A stretch of DNA of 34,570 bases from an uncultured bacterium (GCA_900549855.1 URPS01000022.1:1-34570), one strand, 5' to 3'; shown: positions 16,231 through 24,886, counted from the stretch's first letter. Notes: generated from the sequence alone by a model not told the origin. A program made the numbers and translations.

Positions 16231-16488
16231 TTATTTTTCTTCTGATGATGTCAATTCTTCAATACTTGGATTAGATTTTAGCATTGGTTCCCAAATTAAA
16301 AGTTTATCTTTTTGATCTTCTACCAAATGCCAAACATGACCTGTTTTTGTATCAAGTAAATATTGGTCTGCTCTTACCACTGGATGCATTAGTATTTGGT
16401 ACCTTCCTACATTTTGGCAGGATTTTCCAATAAAAAATGCAACTGTTACTATAACAGCAACACAAAAATACGCAAATGCTTTCTTCAT
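16231..16488 (-). CDS. Small membrane-anchored protein coupled to the helicase (85 aa)
   Basis: An N-terminal hydrophobic segment (AYFCVAVIVTVAFFIG, residues 5-20) is followed by a soluble tail with GRYQILMHP, LLDTKTGHVWHLVE and LLIWEPM. The DTKTGxVW pattern occurs in small bacterial envelope proteins of unknown function that I cannot name. Its ATG overlaps the helicase stop codon by one base (TAATG), and AGGAGGT inside the helicase end serves as its binding site, so the two are translationally coupled and form one unit. It may be a membrane sensor or effector partner of the helicase, or an unrelated passenger; the sequence does not decide. Confidence 0.75.
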   Translation of the reverse strand: MKKAFAYFCVAVIVTVAFFIGKSCQNVGRYQILMHPVVRADQYLLDTKTGHVWHLVEDQKDKLLIWEPMLKSNPSIEELTSSEEK

Positions 16489-19157
16489 TACATACCTCCT
16501 ATTTTTTCGTGTAATATTTGAGTAAGTTTTTCTTTTTCATTACTTCCTGTAGTACTAAATCTGCACAATGGAATATCATATTTTTCAAAGATTATATTCT
16601 TTAATTCATCCTTTTTTGCCTGTTTGCTATTTTCTTTGTGATATTTAAAGCCGTCAACTTCTATTGCTAATACCGGAGATTTATCAATTGTCTTATAAAT
16701 TAAGAAATCAACATGAGTCCAATCATTTTTGGCATATTTTTTCTCCTCATTTGTCATTAAACTATAATCTCTGATTATCATATTTAATGGTACATGAACC
16801 GCAACTTCATAACTTCCATTATATTTTTCAAGAATATCTTGAAGTAAAGCATACATAATATTTTCACTATCATATTCAGAGATTTTATTATACTTCTTTA
16901 AAAAATTCTTTCTTTGTTGTGCATAGTTTTTATAAAGTAAGTCAAATACTGAAAAGATTTTACTGTCTTTTACTTCACAATTATTGTATTCAATATATTT
17001 TACCAGTTCATTTATAATTGTGTCTTTTCGTTGCTCGTTTCCATTAATGACGACAATTAATTGTTCTATGGCTCTTGATATCGCAACATTTAAACGATTT
17101 GGATTATCTGTAAAATCTTTTATACTATTATCTACTGTTGATAAAATAATAACTTTATTTTCTTGCCCTTGAAATTTATCTACTGTATCTGCTTTAATGC
17201 TCGTACCTTTGAATTGATTTTGCAAAGCATTCGTCTGATTTCTATATGGAGTAACAATTCCAAGTGAATTATCTGTTGTGCAAAGATTTTCATTAGGTAT
17301 TATTTCGTTTTTTATTACATCAATTTGTCTTTGGTTAACATTATCTCTTGAATGATTTCCTGCAACTGTTTTATAAACCATTAGGGGATTTTTATCGCTT
17401 TTTATATTACTTAAAATAATTAGTTCATTATTATAGAATTTTTTATTACAAAATTCTATAATCCTCGGATGACAACGATAATGTTCTTTTAATAATGTGT
17501 GAGGAGCCTGTTTAAACAATTCTGATATAGAAGATAATAAGCAATGATTTTTATATCTGTAAACTTCAGGGATATCAAAATTATTAAAAACCTCATCGGT
17601 TAATTTCGCATCTTTTGAATCTACAACATTAGGCAATTGTTTTAAGTCGCCTACGATTACTATCTTTTTAGCACAAGACAATGCCAAGGCTCCTGTACAT
17701 AAATCAACCTGCGAAGCTTCATCTACAATTACATAATCATACATTACATCCTTCGATAAACAAGTTCTTAAAGAATATGTCGTACTTAAAACAACAGGAT
17801 AATCTTTTATAAAATCTTCTGATTTTGTTTGTAATTCATCAATTGTGTATATTTTTCTTTTTTGTAAAGTATATTTTTCTGACAATTTAGCTTTAAATAT
17901 TTGAGTTGAAAGTTCTGAATATTCTTTCATTTTGGCATTGAAATCAAAAGAATTTAGTTCATTTTCTAATTTCTCAACACTATTTTCTTTTTCAAAAATT
18001 TTGATTTCATAAAATTTTTGCTGATACAAAGCAATTAAACATTCTTTTGTATATTTTTTCAGAAGCTGTTGAGCTATTGTTCTTTTAAATCTTTTAATTT
18101 TTAAAAATTCAATAATTGCTTTTATAAATTCAATAAATTTATTATTGTTTTTATATTTTTCGTCTACAATTTCAATAAAGAAACTCATTTCAAGAGCTTT
18201 TTCTGCGGATCTAATATTTGCTATATCTTGTGGAATTTCTTTTATATTAAATTGTTCAATATATTTCAGATGATGTGAATATTCTATTTCAAACGCAGAT
18301 AATTCTTGTTTAAGAACAGATAATTCCTTCTGTTGTTCTAACTTTTCTTGTAAGTGTTTATATCTTTGTTTTAACGATTTTTGAATTTCTTTAATTATAG
18401 AGTTCTCAAGCTTCCAGCCTTGCATCTGAGGTACCGCAGTTTGTGATTTAATAAACTCTTCTTTGTTTTCTGTATTACCCAAATATGCTGAAATATAATC
18501 TACTTCATACTTTTTCAACTTATCAATTATATTTTTTGTCGCAGAATTATTGCTTGAAACAACAGCAATACTCTCACCTCGTATAACTGCATTTGCGATT
18601 ATATTTAAAATGGTTTGTGTTTTCCCTGTTCCGGGCGGTCCTTCAATAATGGATAGGTCATTATCCAGTGCATTATCTACTGCTTGCTTTTGGCTAATAT
18701 TAAATCCAAAAGGAAATATCGTAAATTCTTTTTCTTCATTTTTAATTGGTTTTATAATTTTAAAAAATGCACCTAGGCAACTGTCTTGTTTTTCTTCTTT
18801 AACAGGCAGCTCTCCTTTTAAAAAATTATATAACATGGTTTCAGGAACTACTTTTTCTATCATTCTATAATTTTTAAGTAAAATATTGAACTTCAAGCCC
18901 TTGCCTGTCGTGTGTTCAAGACCAATCTTATCTGCAATACTTTTAAAATAGTCTAAACGATTGTCTATAAAAAGTTCTTCTTTACTTGGTTCAATAATTT
19001 TTACATCGAAATAATTGTAAGTGTATGTTTTGTGGCTTTTAAAAGTAATTTTATAAAATCTGCCACTTCTCACGCAACTTATGATATCATCTGTTCGCTT
19101 TTTGCCTTTTAAAAAAATTTCTTTGCGTACATTTCCCATTTGTGCAAATAATAACAT
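16488..19157 (-). CDS. SF1 (Upf1-like) helicase with C-terminal DUF2726/Vsr-like nuclease domain
   Basis: 889 residues. After an N-terminal beta-rich segment (1-150) comes the helicase: Q-like NISQKQAVDNAL, Walker A GPPGTGKT (173-180), an inserted helical and coiled-coil region (about 240-440), Walker B DEAS (479-482), GDLKQLPNVV, LKEHYRCHP, DTVDKFQGQE and LNVAISRA, the AAA_11/AAA_12 arrangement of SF1B helicases. The C-terminus carries a restriction-endonuclease-like domain with HVDFL (Asp817) and EVDG (833-836), then a Cys-Arg-Phe strand, as in DUF2726/Vsr-type folds. It probably unwinds and cuts nucleic acid. The layout is reminiscent of single-protein helicase-Vsr defence systems such as Hhe. 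ATG 19157 is the first in-frame start; no good binding site precedes it. Antiphage function is an inference. Confidence 0.85.
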   Translation of the reverse strand: MLLFAQMGNVRKEIFLKGKKRTDDIISCVRSGRFYKITFKSHKTYTYNYFDVKIIEPSKEELFIDNRLDYFKSIADKIGLEHTTGKGLKFNILLKNYRMIEKVVPETMLYNFLKGELPVKEEKQDSCLGAFFKIIKPIKNEEKEFTIFPFGFNISQKQAVDNALDNDLSIIEGPPGTGKTQTILNIIANAVIRGESIAVVSSNNSATKNIIDKLKKYEVDYISAYLGNTENKEEFIKSQTAVPQMQGWKLENSIIKEIQKSLKQRYKHLQEKLEQQKELSVLKQELSAFEIEYSHHLKYIEQFNIKEIPQDIANIRSAEKALEMSFFIEIVDEKYKNNNKFIEFIKAIIEFLKIKRFKRTIAQQLLKKYTKECLIALYQQKFYEIKIFEKENSVEKLENELNSFDFNAKMKEYSELSTQIFKAKLSEKYTLQKRKIYTIDELQTKSEDFIKDYPVVLSTTYSLRTCLSKDVMYDYVIVDEASQVDLCTGALALSCAKKIVIVGDLKQLPNVVDSKDAKLTDEVFNNFDIPEVYRYKNHCLLSSISELFKQAPHTLLKEHYRCHPRIIEFCNKKFYNNELIILSNIKSDKNPLMVYKTVAGNHSRDNVNQRQIDVIKNEIIPNENLCTTDNSLGIVTPYRNQTNALQNQFKGTSIKADTVDKFQGQENKVIILSTVDNSIKDFTDNPNRLNVAISRAIEQLIVVINGNEQRKDTIINELVKYIEYNNCEVKDSKIFSVFDLLYKNYAQQRKNFLKKYNKISEYDSENIMYALLQDILEKYNGSYEVAVHVPLNMIIRDYSLMTNEEKKYAKNDWTHVDFLIYKTIDKSPVLAIEVDGFKYHKENSKQAKKDELKNIIFEKYDIPLCRFSTTGSNEKEKLTQILHEKIGGM

Positions 19158-19501
19158 AAAATCAAATAGCTTTAAAATATGAATTATAACATTTTTAAAT
19201 TATTCTCGGTAAACTTTTCCTCCAAAAACATTGCATTTCAATGATTGACAAAATGCGAATTTGTAAAGTATAACCTTGCAAATTTGTATAAAATAAGTTG
19301 GTGATTTTGTATATTATAATCACACATTAAGTATTTTATAAGTTTCAGTGAAATATAAAAACCTAGTTATTACCTGTTTATCAATGTTTATTAAGATATT
19401 TTTCTTAAATAGTTTATTTGTTTAAAAACTGACAAATTAACCATATTCGTTATTTCTTTATAAAATTTTCTTACAAAAATTTCCAGCGTCTTCTGGCGGG
19501 T
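19158..19501. other. AT-rich leader of the helicase operon, no gene
   Basis: 344 bases with no supported gene. On the minus strand a GGAGG lies about 57 bases before the helicase start but is followed only by a two-codon frame. A TATAAT-rich stretch around 19310-19325 could hold the promoter. I see no clear -35/-10 pair. Confidence 0.4.
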
Positions 19502-19579
19502 GGAGTTTTTTCTATTATTAGGGTAAGAATTAGTTTCAACCCCTTTTATAATGCCTGTTTCCAGAGTTCGATTGTTGGC
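19502..19579. repeat. Direct repeat, right copy
   Basis: The distal 78-base copy of the sequence that starts at the tRNA-Asn 3' end (16085-16162), with six substitutions. It retains only the last four tRNA bases (GGAG), not a whole tRNA 3' half, and lies about 50 bases from the end of the matrixin gene. Confidence 0.92.
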
Positions 19580-19603
19580 ACAAAAAAGTTTTTTGTCAAA
19601 ATA

Positions 19604-19624
19604 AAAACGAAATTTATTTTCGCT
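19604..19624 (-). terminator. Terminator of the fatty-acid-like/matrixin operon
   Basis: On the minus strand CGAAA (19622-19618) pairs with TTTCG (19612-19608), followed by TTTTTATTTT. The stem is short but the T run is clear. Confidence 0.55.
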
Positions 19625-19629
19625 TTTAA

Positions 19630-20184
19630 TTAATGATATTTCTTATACAACAATTTCAAATCTTCATTCGTCAGATATTGTATTGTGTCTAAATCATAAG
19701 GATACATAATACTTTTTGGAACATCAGAATGTCCTAAACCGATTGCGTGTCCGGCTTCGTGTAACATCACACCATAAATATTTTCTTTTGGTCTTGTAAC
19801 AATTTTTCGGATATATTGTCCGCCTTCAAATTTTCGCACATATTGTTTTGTACCGATTGTGACAAAAGATTTATAGTAATTTCCGCCACGAGTCATCATT
19901 TCTGTACAACCAACTGCATTTGCTTCATTGCAATTCGCAACAAAATCAACAAATTCAACTTCAATATTAGCGTTGCTTGGGCTATCAACAAAACTGAAAC
20001 GAACAGTTGATTTAGATTTCTGTTCCCAAGCCATAAATGCTTGTTTCATTAACGTGCTCATCTGTCCATATTGCGGAACATATACGTAAATCGGCTGTCC
20101 AACCCACCTTGGACGTTCAAAGGCAAAACAAACACTAACCATAAACACAAAAACCACGCATAATAGCAATAAAACTTTTTTCAT
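19630..20184 (-). CDS. Secreted matrixin-family zinc metalloprotease
   Basis: 184 residues with a signal peptide (MKKVLLLLCVVFVFMVSVCFA). The mature protein is a compact metzincin domain: IYVYVPQYGQMSTLMKQAFM (substrate-cleft helix), ANIEVEF, then HEAGHAIGLGHSD giving three zinc-binding histidines with standard spacing and the catalytic Glu, and a SIMYPYD Met-turn. No propeptide or TPR domain is present, unlike the protein at 228-1682. It begins five bases after the ketosynthase stop, so it is the last gene of that operon. The target is unknown; periplasmic processing of a surface protein is one possibility. Confidence 0.88.
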   Translation of the reverse strand: MKKVLLLLCVVFVFMVSVCFAFERPRWVGQPIYVYVPQYGQMSTLMKQAFMAWEQKSKSTVRFSFVDSPSNANIEVEFVDFVANCNEANAVGCTEMMTRGGNYYKSFVTIGTKQYVRKFEGGQYIRKIVTRPKENIYGVMLHEAGHAIGLGHSDVPKSIMYPYDLDTIQYLTNEDLKLLYKKYH

Positions 20185-20188
20185 AAAC

Positions 20189-21412
20189 CTAAACCCTTTT
20201 TAAGATTATTGACGTATTAATTCCACCGAATGCAAAATTGTTAGTCATTACATACTCTGTGTCAATGATTCTGCCTTCTTTCGTTATATAATCCAGCTGA
20301 CCGCAATTTTCATCAACATTATTCAAATTAAGAGTAGGCGCAAACCATTTTTTATTCATCATCTCTATTGACAAAATCGCTTCAATCGCTCCGCAAGCTC
20401 CGAGCGTATGTCCGGTATAGCTCTTAATAGAACTTATCGGAATATTTTTGCCAAATATCATTTCTGTCGCCAAACTTTCCGCAATATCGCCATTAATCGT
20501 GCCCGTTCCATGAGCATTCACATATCCGATTTCGTTTACAGAAATTCCGGTATTATTTAATGATTGTCGCATAACTTCCGCCATCATATCCTTATTCGGG
20601 TTTGTTATATGTGTTCCGTCAGTATTGGTTGCAAAACCCGCAATCTCTGCATAAATCTTTGCCCCTCTTGATTTTGCTCTTTCATATTCCTCAAGTATCA
20701 AAGTCCCTGCACCTTCTCCGATTACCAACCCGTCACGGTCTTTATCAAAAGGAGACGGAGTTAGTTTTGGTGTATCGTTCTTACTACTTGTTGCATACAA
20801 AGTATCAAACACTCCAACTTGCGTCGGGTGAATTTCTTCCGCTCCGCCTGCTATCATAACATCAGCATACCCATCTTTAATCGCTTCATAAGCGTATCCG
20901 ACCCCCATTGCACCGGATGTACACGCAGTAGAAGTCGGAATCAAGCGACCGTGAGTTTTAAAGTACAAAGAAATATTTACAGCTGCAGTTTGTGGCATCA
21001 TCTTTATATAAGAGCCTGAATTCAAAAGTTTCACTTCTTTATCAATACACATTGAATAAAAATCTAAAACCGCATCCAAAGAACCTGTCGAAGACCCATA
21101 ACTCACACCTGTTCTACCATTTGTGATAATATCATCGCCAAGCAATCCTGCATCTTTAAGCGCATCCTCAGCCGTAACAGTCGACATTAAAGACACCTCT
21201 CCCATTGTTCTGCGAACTTTTCTTGTAAAATGTTCAGGAACTTCAAACCCACTAACAAAAGAACCTAAAGATGTATTTAAACGCTCATATTCATCAAGCC
21301 TATCCCAATGTTCAATACAATTTTCGTATTTTTTAAGCCTGTCAAAAGCGGATTTTACAGTAGAACCCAGAGGAGAAGCAATCCCCATGCCGGTTACAAC
21401 TACTCTTCTCAT
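20189..21412 (-). CDS. Beta-ketoacyl-ACP synthase (FabF/ApeR-like)
   Basis: Condenses malonyl-ACP with an acyl chain. 407 residues with the thiolase fold and full Cys-His-His triad: STACTSG (Cys164), HGTGT (His301), GHTLGAC (His335). The start RRVVVTGMGIASPLGS is standard. Its ATG overlaps the ketoreductase stop by four bases (ATGA). Because the dehydratase of the operon resembles ApeP rather than FabZ, and no fabD, fabH or acpP is present, I think it is more likely an ApeR-type synthase from a specialised polyene or lipid pathway than the housekeeping FabF. A housekeeping role cannot be excluded. Confidence 0.85.
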   Translation of the reverse strand: MRRVVVTGMGIASPLGSTVKSAFDRLKKYENCIEHWDRLDEYERLNTSLGSFVSGFEVPEHFTRKVRRTMGEVSLMSTVTAEDALKDAGLLGDDIITNGRTGVSYGSSTGSLDAVLDFYSMCIDKEVKLLNSGSYIKMMPQTAAVNISLYFKTHGRLIPTSTACTSGAMGVGYAYEAIKDGYADVMIAGGAEEIHPTQVGVFDTLYATSSKNDTPKLTPSPFDKDRDGLVIGEGAGTLILEEYERAKSRGAKIYAEIAGFATNTDGTHITNPNKDMMAEVMRQSLNNTGISVNEIGYVNAHGTGTINGDIAESLATEMIFGKNIPISSIKSYTGHTLGACGAIEAILSIEMMNKKWFAPTLNLNNVDENCGQLDYITKEGRIIDTEYVMTNNFAFGGINTSIILKRV

Positions 21413-22131
21413 AAATAGAGCCCTCCATTTACACCAATTACTTGCCCCGTAATATATCCTGCATCTTCGCTCATCAAATAATTCACAAGGCTTGCAACTT
21501 CTTTAGCCTGCCCCATTCTGCGCATAGGAATTTGTTTCACCATTTCTTCCGGCAAATCCTCAGTCATATCGGTTTCTATTATCCCCGGAGCTATGCAATT
21601 TACTGTAATTTTACGTTTTGCAACTTCTTGGCTCAATGCTTTTGCAGCCCCTATCAACCCTGCTTTTGAAGCGCTATAATTCACTTGTCCACGATTACCG
21701 CATTGTCCTGAAATTGACGACATAACAACGATTCTGCCTTTTTTCTGTTGAATAAATGGCATAATTAAAGGTTTTAGAACATTATAAAATCCATCAAGAT
21801 TTGTACGCAAAACATCGTCCCACTCATCTTCTTCCATTGCCGGAAAAGGATTGTCCTTTGCAATTCCTGCGTTCAAGACAACACCATAATACATTCCATT
21901 TGTTTCGATATCATTAATTAAAATTTGTTCGACTTGTGCACGATTTCTTATATCAAACGCAATTGTTCTTGCCTGAACGCTTTTAGCTTCTATTTCCTGT
22001 TTCAAACCATCAAGTCTTTTAACATCATTTGAACAATGCAAAACTATATTATAACCGTTAGATGCAAGATATAAAGCGGTTTCTTTGCCAATACCTCTAC
22101 TTGCTCCTGTCACTAAAACCCATTTATTCAC
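21409..22131 (-). CDS. 3-ketoacyl-ACP reductase (FabG/ApeQ-like SDR)
   Basis: NADPH-dependent reduction of 3-ketoacyl-ACP to 3-hydroxyacyl-ACP. 240 residues with a Rossmann fold: TGASRGIG cofactor motif (8-15), NAG, the catalytic Ser in MSSISG, Tyr152 and Lys156 in YSASK, and the C-terminal GYITGQVIGVNGG typical of FabG. It overlaps the upstream dehydratase by eight bases and the downstream synthase by four, so the three proteins are translationally coupled in the order dehydratase, reductase, synthase. Confidence 0.9.
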   Translation of the reverse strand: MNKWVLVTGASRGIGKETALYLASNGYNIVLHCSNDVKRLDGLKQEIEAKSVQARTIAFDIRNRAQVEQILINDIETNGMYYGVVLNAGIAKDNPFPAMEEDEWDDVLRTNLDGFYNVLKPLIMPFIQQKKGRIVVMSSISGQCGNRGQVNYSASKAGLIGAAKALSQEVAKRKITVNCIAPGIIETDMTEDLPEEMVKQIPMRRMGQAKEVASLVNYLMSEDAGYITGQVIGVNGGLYL

Positions 22132-22567
22132 TTTTAAGAAGCTCCTCTATATTATCGCCCTGATAAGCATTAATCGTTGCGCTCGCAATTTCCACACCTC
22201 TTTTATCATATATTAAACAGTCAAAAACGACAATTTCATTATCCGTAAAAATTTCGTGTACTTTTACAATGTATTCTTTTCCATCCCTGAAATAATCCGT
22301 TTTGTTGTTATAAAGTCGTGTACCGAGAAGTAACCCAGGTTTTGGTTCTGCGTAATTATTCTTAAAATAAGAATAACACCCGATTGCCTGCGCCATGAAT
22401 TCAATTCCGGCAAGCGTATTTATACCGAGTTTTCGCTCATAAAAAACCTTGTTTGGTTCAACTTTAAACATTGCAGTGAGTTTATTCTGCTCAATATCTA
22501 CTTCCAAAACATCATCAAGAAGTATCATAGGCGGTTTATGCGGTAATATTTTTGTTAAATCATACAT
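22124..22567 (-). CDS. Hotdog-fold 3-hydroxyacyl-ACP dehydratase (ApeP-like)
   Basis: 147 residues. LPHKPPMILLDDVLEVD near the start and GIEFMAQAIGCYSYF in the central helix are the FabZ-like hotdog motifs, in the form I know from ApeP of aryl-polyene clusters (FabZ itself reads LPHRYPFLLVD). The first gene of the coupled operon. The gap to fliD (22568-22742) holds the fliD terminator and an AT-rich leader. The ApeP assignment rests on motif wording and gene order; a generic dehydratase is the alternative. Confidence 0.78.
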   Translation of the reverse strand: MYDLTKILPHKPPMILLDDVLEVDIEQNKLTAMFKVEPNKVFYERKLGINTLAGIEFMAQAIGCYSYFKNNYAEPKPGLLLGTRLYNNKTDYFRDGKEYIVKVHEIFTDNEIVVFDCLIYDKRGVEIASATINAYQGDNIEELLKSE

Positions 22568-22706
22568 AAAAACAGAATTACATTACTCCAACTTATATAA
22601 CTACTCAACATTAATTTTATATTGCTTAATCACTTGAGTTTCTCGCAATAACAAAATTTTAATCAGAATAGCTATTCCAACTCCCCTAAACTTAGCACAA
22701 AATTTA

Positions 22707-22737
22707 AAAAACCGAAAGTAAAAACTTCCGGTTTTCT
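22707..22737 (-). terminator. Terminator after fliD
   Basis: On the minus strand AAAACCGGAAG pairs with CTTTCGGTTTT (one G-U), followed by TT; it begins just after the fliD stop codon. Confidence 0.8.
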
Positions 22738-22742
22738 ATATC

Positions 22743-24485
22743 TTATGATGATAAGAACGAACTGTAATTTTGTTGCATTGAAGCTATTGCCTGTTCCATT
22801 TTTTGGAATTTTGCTTCCAACTGTGACTTATAAGTCGTTATACCTGTATTTTTCTTTGTAATCTTTTCTTCCATCTTCTTGATATTAGAATCTAAAGTAG
22901 AAGTTTTTACATCAAAGAATCCGACCGAAGCCTTCAGACTTTGCTCAATAGTATCTTCCATCATTGAAAGAACACCTGTATCACCAGTTAAAATTGATTT
23001 AACAGAATCCGGATTTTCTTCCAACGCTTTCATAAATTTGTCTTCATCTAATGATAATTCATATGTATCAGCAGAAAGATTATTACCGTCAGCTGATGCC
23101 GTCTTAATACCAATATCAGATAACAACTTATAAACACCATCATTTGAATTAGAACTTGTTGAATAACGTTTCAATGTTCTATTCAAACTTGTCAATGATG
23201 TTTCACCATGTAAATCAGCACCACTTGCAGTAACTTCATCAACCTTAGCAATTGTTTCATTATAAGCAGTAATAAAAGATTTAACTGCTTCCTTCAATTG
23301 AGAAGTATCCTGAGAAACTTTCAATGTCGTATTACCATCATCCTCAGTATTAGCACGTTTTAACGTCAATGTAACACCATCCATCCTTGAGATATCAGAA
23401 GTTACAGTATTAGAAGTTGATGTCATTTGTGTACCATTAACTGAAAAAATAGCATTCAAACCCAACTCTTGAGCCTCTGTGTACATTTTAGAAGAAACTA
23501 CTTTACCCTCTGAATCATATTCAGAAGCTGTAAATCCCATTACATCAGTAAAGTTGCTTGTTCCTGCCTCAATATTAATGTAAGATGCACCTTCTTTTTT
23601 AGAAGTGATTGAAAGCTTTCCGCTTGCATCATCCCAGTATGCATAGGCTTGTGCTTTATCATTATTATTAATTTCTGAAATCAATGAAGATAATGTTGTT
23701 TTATCATCAATTGTGAAAGTTGCATCACCTATAGTAAATGTGCCCGCTTTGATTCGTTCATTAAATCCTGAATCCTCTGCTGTTAATTTTGATGATACAG
23801 AAGCCTTAAACAATGAGTTTGTAGATGCATAACTACCATCTTCTTGAGCTGTTAAACCTATCAATGACGTCAAATTTGTTCCATCAGTTGTAGCACCAAT
23901 GTGGATAGTATCACCACTATTTTGTGCAGATAATTTCAAAACACCATTATTATCAATTTCTGTTTTTATTCCGGCTTCAGCAAGTCTTGATTTTAAATCA
24001 CCTAAAGTATCATCTTTGCCGATATTTATAGTAGTTTTCTTACCATTTACATATGTTGTAAGAGAACCACTGGTAATACCAAGATTTGAAAGCTTTGTTG
24101 AATCATCAGCTACAGCGCTTGCAGACTCTTTAGAAGTTGCTTTTGTGTATGTAGCCAATTGTTGAACCTTAATATCATAAGTTTGTCTTGCTGCATTACT
24201 TGTAACAGTTGCAGAAAATATATCATTGTTAGACGAAGTTGCAGAATTCTTTGCAAACAAGTCAAAAGAACCGCCAAACTTAGCGTCAGTAAGTTTTTCT
24301 ATCGCTGTTCTTAATGATGTAAACTTACTTTTTGTATCTGTTAATGTTGTTTTTGTTGTTTGTATTGATTTTAAATTAGTCTGTAAAGTGGTTAGCTCTT
24401 CCTTCTTAACGTTAACAAAAGCTTCTACCCACGAAGAAGTATCTAAGCCGGAAGCCAAACCGCTAAACGATATTGTAGACGCCAT
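22743..24485 (-). CDS. fliD: Flagellar hook-associated protein 2 (filament cap)
   Basis: Caps the growing flagellar filament and promotes flagellin polymerisation; exported by the flagellar type III apparatus. 580 residues. The N-terminal domain starts SFSGLASGLDTSSWVEAFVN, the classic FliD_N opening. The middle is Ser/Thr/Asn-rich repeats as in exposed D2/D3 domains. The C-terminal coiled-coil ends KFQKMEQAIASMQQNYSSFL, matching FliD_C. No flagellin, fliS or other flagellar gene is nearby, so it stands alone. A strong promoter and AAGGA binding site precede it. The Ser/Thr-rich middle could be a glycosylation target. Confidence 0.93.
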   Translation of the reverse strand: MASTISFSGLASGLDTSSWVEAFVNVKKEELTTLQTNLKSIQTTKTTLTDTKSKFTSLRTAIEKLTDAKFGGSFDLFAKNSATSSNNDIFSATVTSNAARQTYDIKVQQLATYTKATSKESASAVADDSTKLSNLGITSGSLTTYVNGKKTTINIGKDDTLGDLKSRLAEAGIKTEIDNNGVLKLSAQNSGDTIHIGATTDGTNLTSLIGLTAQEDGSYASTNSLFKASVSSKLTAEDSGFNERIKAGTFTIGDATFTIDDKTTLSSLISEINNNDKAQAYAYWDDASGKLSITSKKEGASYINIEAGTSNFTDVMGFTASEYDSEGKVVSSKMYTEAQELGLNAIFSVNGTQMTSTSNTVTSDISRMDGVTLTLKRANTEDDGNTTLKVSQDTSQLKEAVKSFITAYNETIAKVDEVTASGADLHGETSLTSLNRTLKRYSTSSNSNDGVYKLLSDIGIKTASADGNNLSADTYELSLDEDKFMKALEENPDSVKSILTGDTGVLSMMEDTIEQSLKASVGFFDVKTSTLDSNIKKMEEKITKKNTGITTYKSQLEAKFQKMEQAIASMQQNYSSFLSS

Positions 24486-24525
24486 AATAAAAATCCTTTT
24501 TTATTGAGTATATACTATATATAAC

Positions 24526-24554
24526 ATTATAGCCCATGTGGGTAAGGATTTCAA
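24526..24554 (-). promoter_or_regulatory. Strong sigma-70-type promoter for fliD
   Basis: On the minus strand TTGAAA (24554-24549), a 17-base spacer and TATAAT (24531-24526), about 40 bases before the fliD start. It does not match the sigma-28 (FliA) pattern that often drives late flagellar genes. Confidence 0.75.
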
Positions 24555-24616
24555 CCCTCTATTTGGGTGAGAAGTTTGGAAGTTGAAAGTGGAAAATTAT
24601 TTTAAAGTATTCAAAG

Positions 24617-24800
24617 TGCCGTCATTGCGAGAGAATTGTGACTTTAGACTTGTAGTTTGGCAAAAATTTCTGAGAATTTTCGTGGCAATCCATAAAGTAT
24701 AACCTAACTGGATTACTTCGTTTTACACTACACTTACCAGCTTGTAGGTTACATTACACATTTGAAAGTGAAGTGAAATACGTTCCTCATAATGACGGCA
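24617..24800. repeat. 184-bp element with 10-bp terminal inverted repeats
   Basis: TGCCGTCATT (24617-24626) and AATGACGGCA (24791-24800) bracket the element. Inside are GCGAGAGAATTGTG and GAATTTTCGTGGCAATCC, the same motif pair found at 32578-32617 inside pabBC. No gene is encoded. It is MITE-like in form. The remaining bases of 24486-24886 are the fliD leader and a short GGGTGGAAGCTAATT remnant of the other repeat family. Confidence 0.75.
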
Positions 24801-24886
24801 TTATGATTGTTACAACCACAAATTAAATTTGGGTGGAAGCTAATTAACCGTTGTTGGCTTAATAAAAGCAATCGACATGGTTTAAA

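Larger units (their letters stand above)
16085..19579. mobile_element. tRNA-Asn-associated island bounded by 78-bp direct repeats
   Basis: The segment between two 78-base repeats holds only the helicase-nuclease gene and its small partner, both on the minus strand, plus about 340 bases of AT-rich leader. No integrase, transposase or relaxase is present. Base composition looks more AT-rich than neighbouring genes, with heavy use of AAT, ATA and TTT codons. Position at a tRNA 3' end with flanking repeats is the classic layout of site-specific integration; mobilisation in trans, or loss of the integrase, is inferred. Confidence 0.7.

Noticed and set aside
19561..19579. Second tRNA fragment (T-arm-like GTTCGATTGTTGG) in the right repeat
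   Set aside because: The stem does not pair well and no other cloverleaf part is nearby; only the last four bases of tRNA-Asn are truly duplicated.
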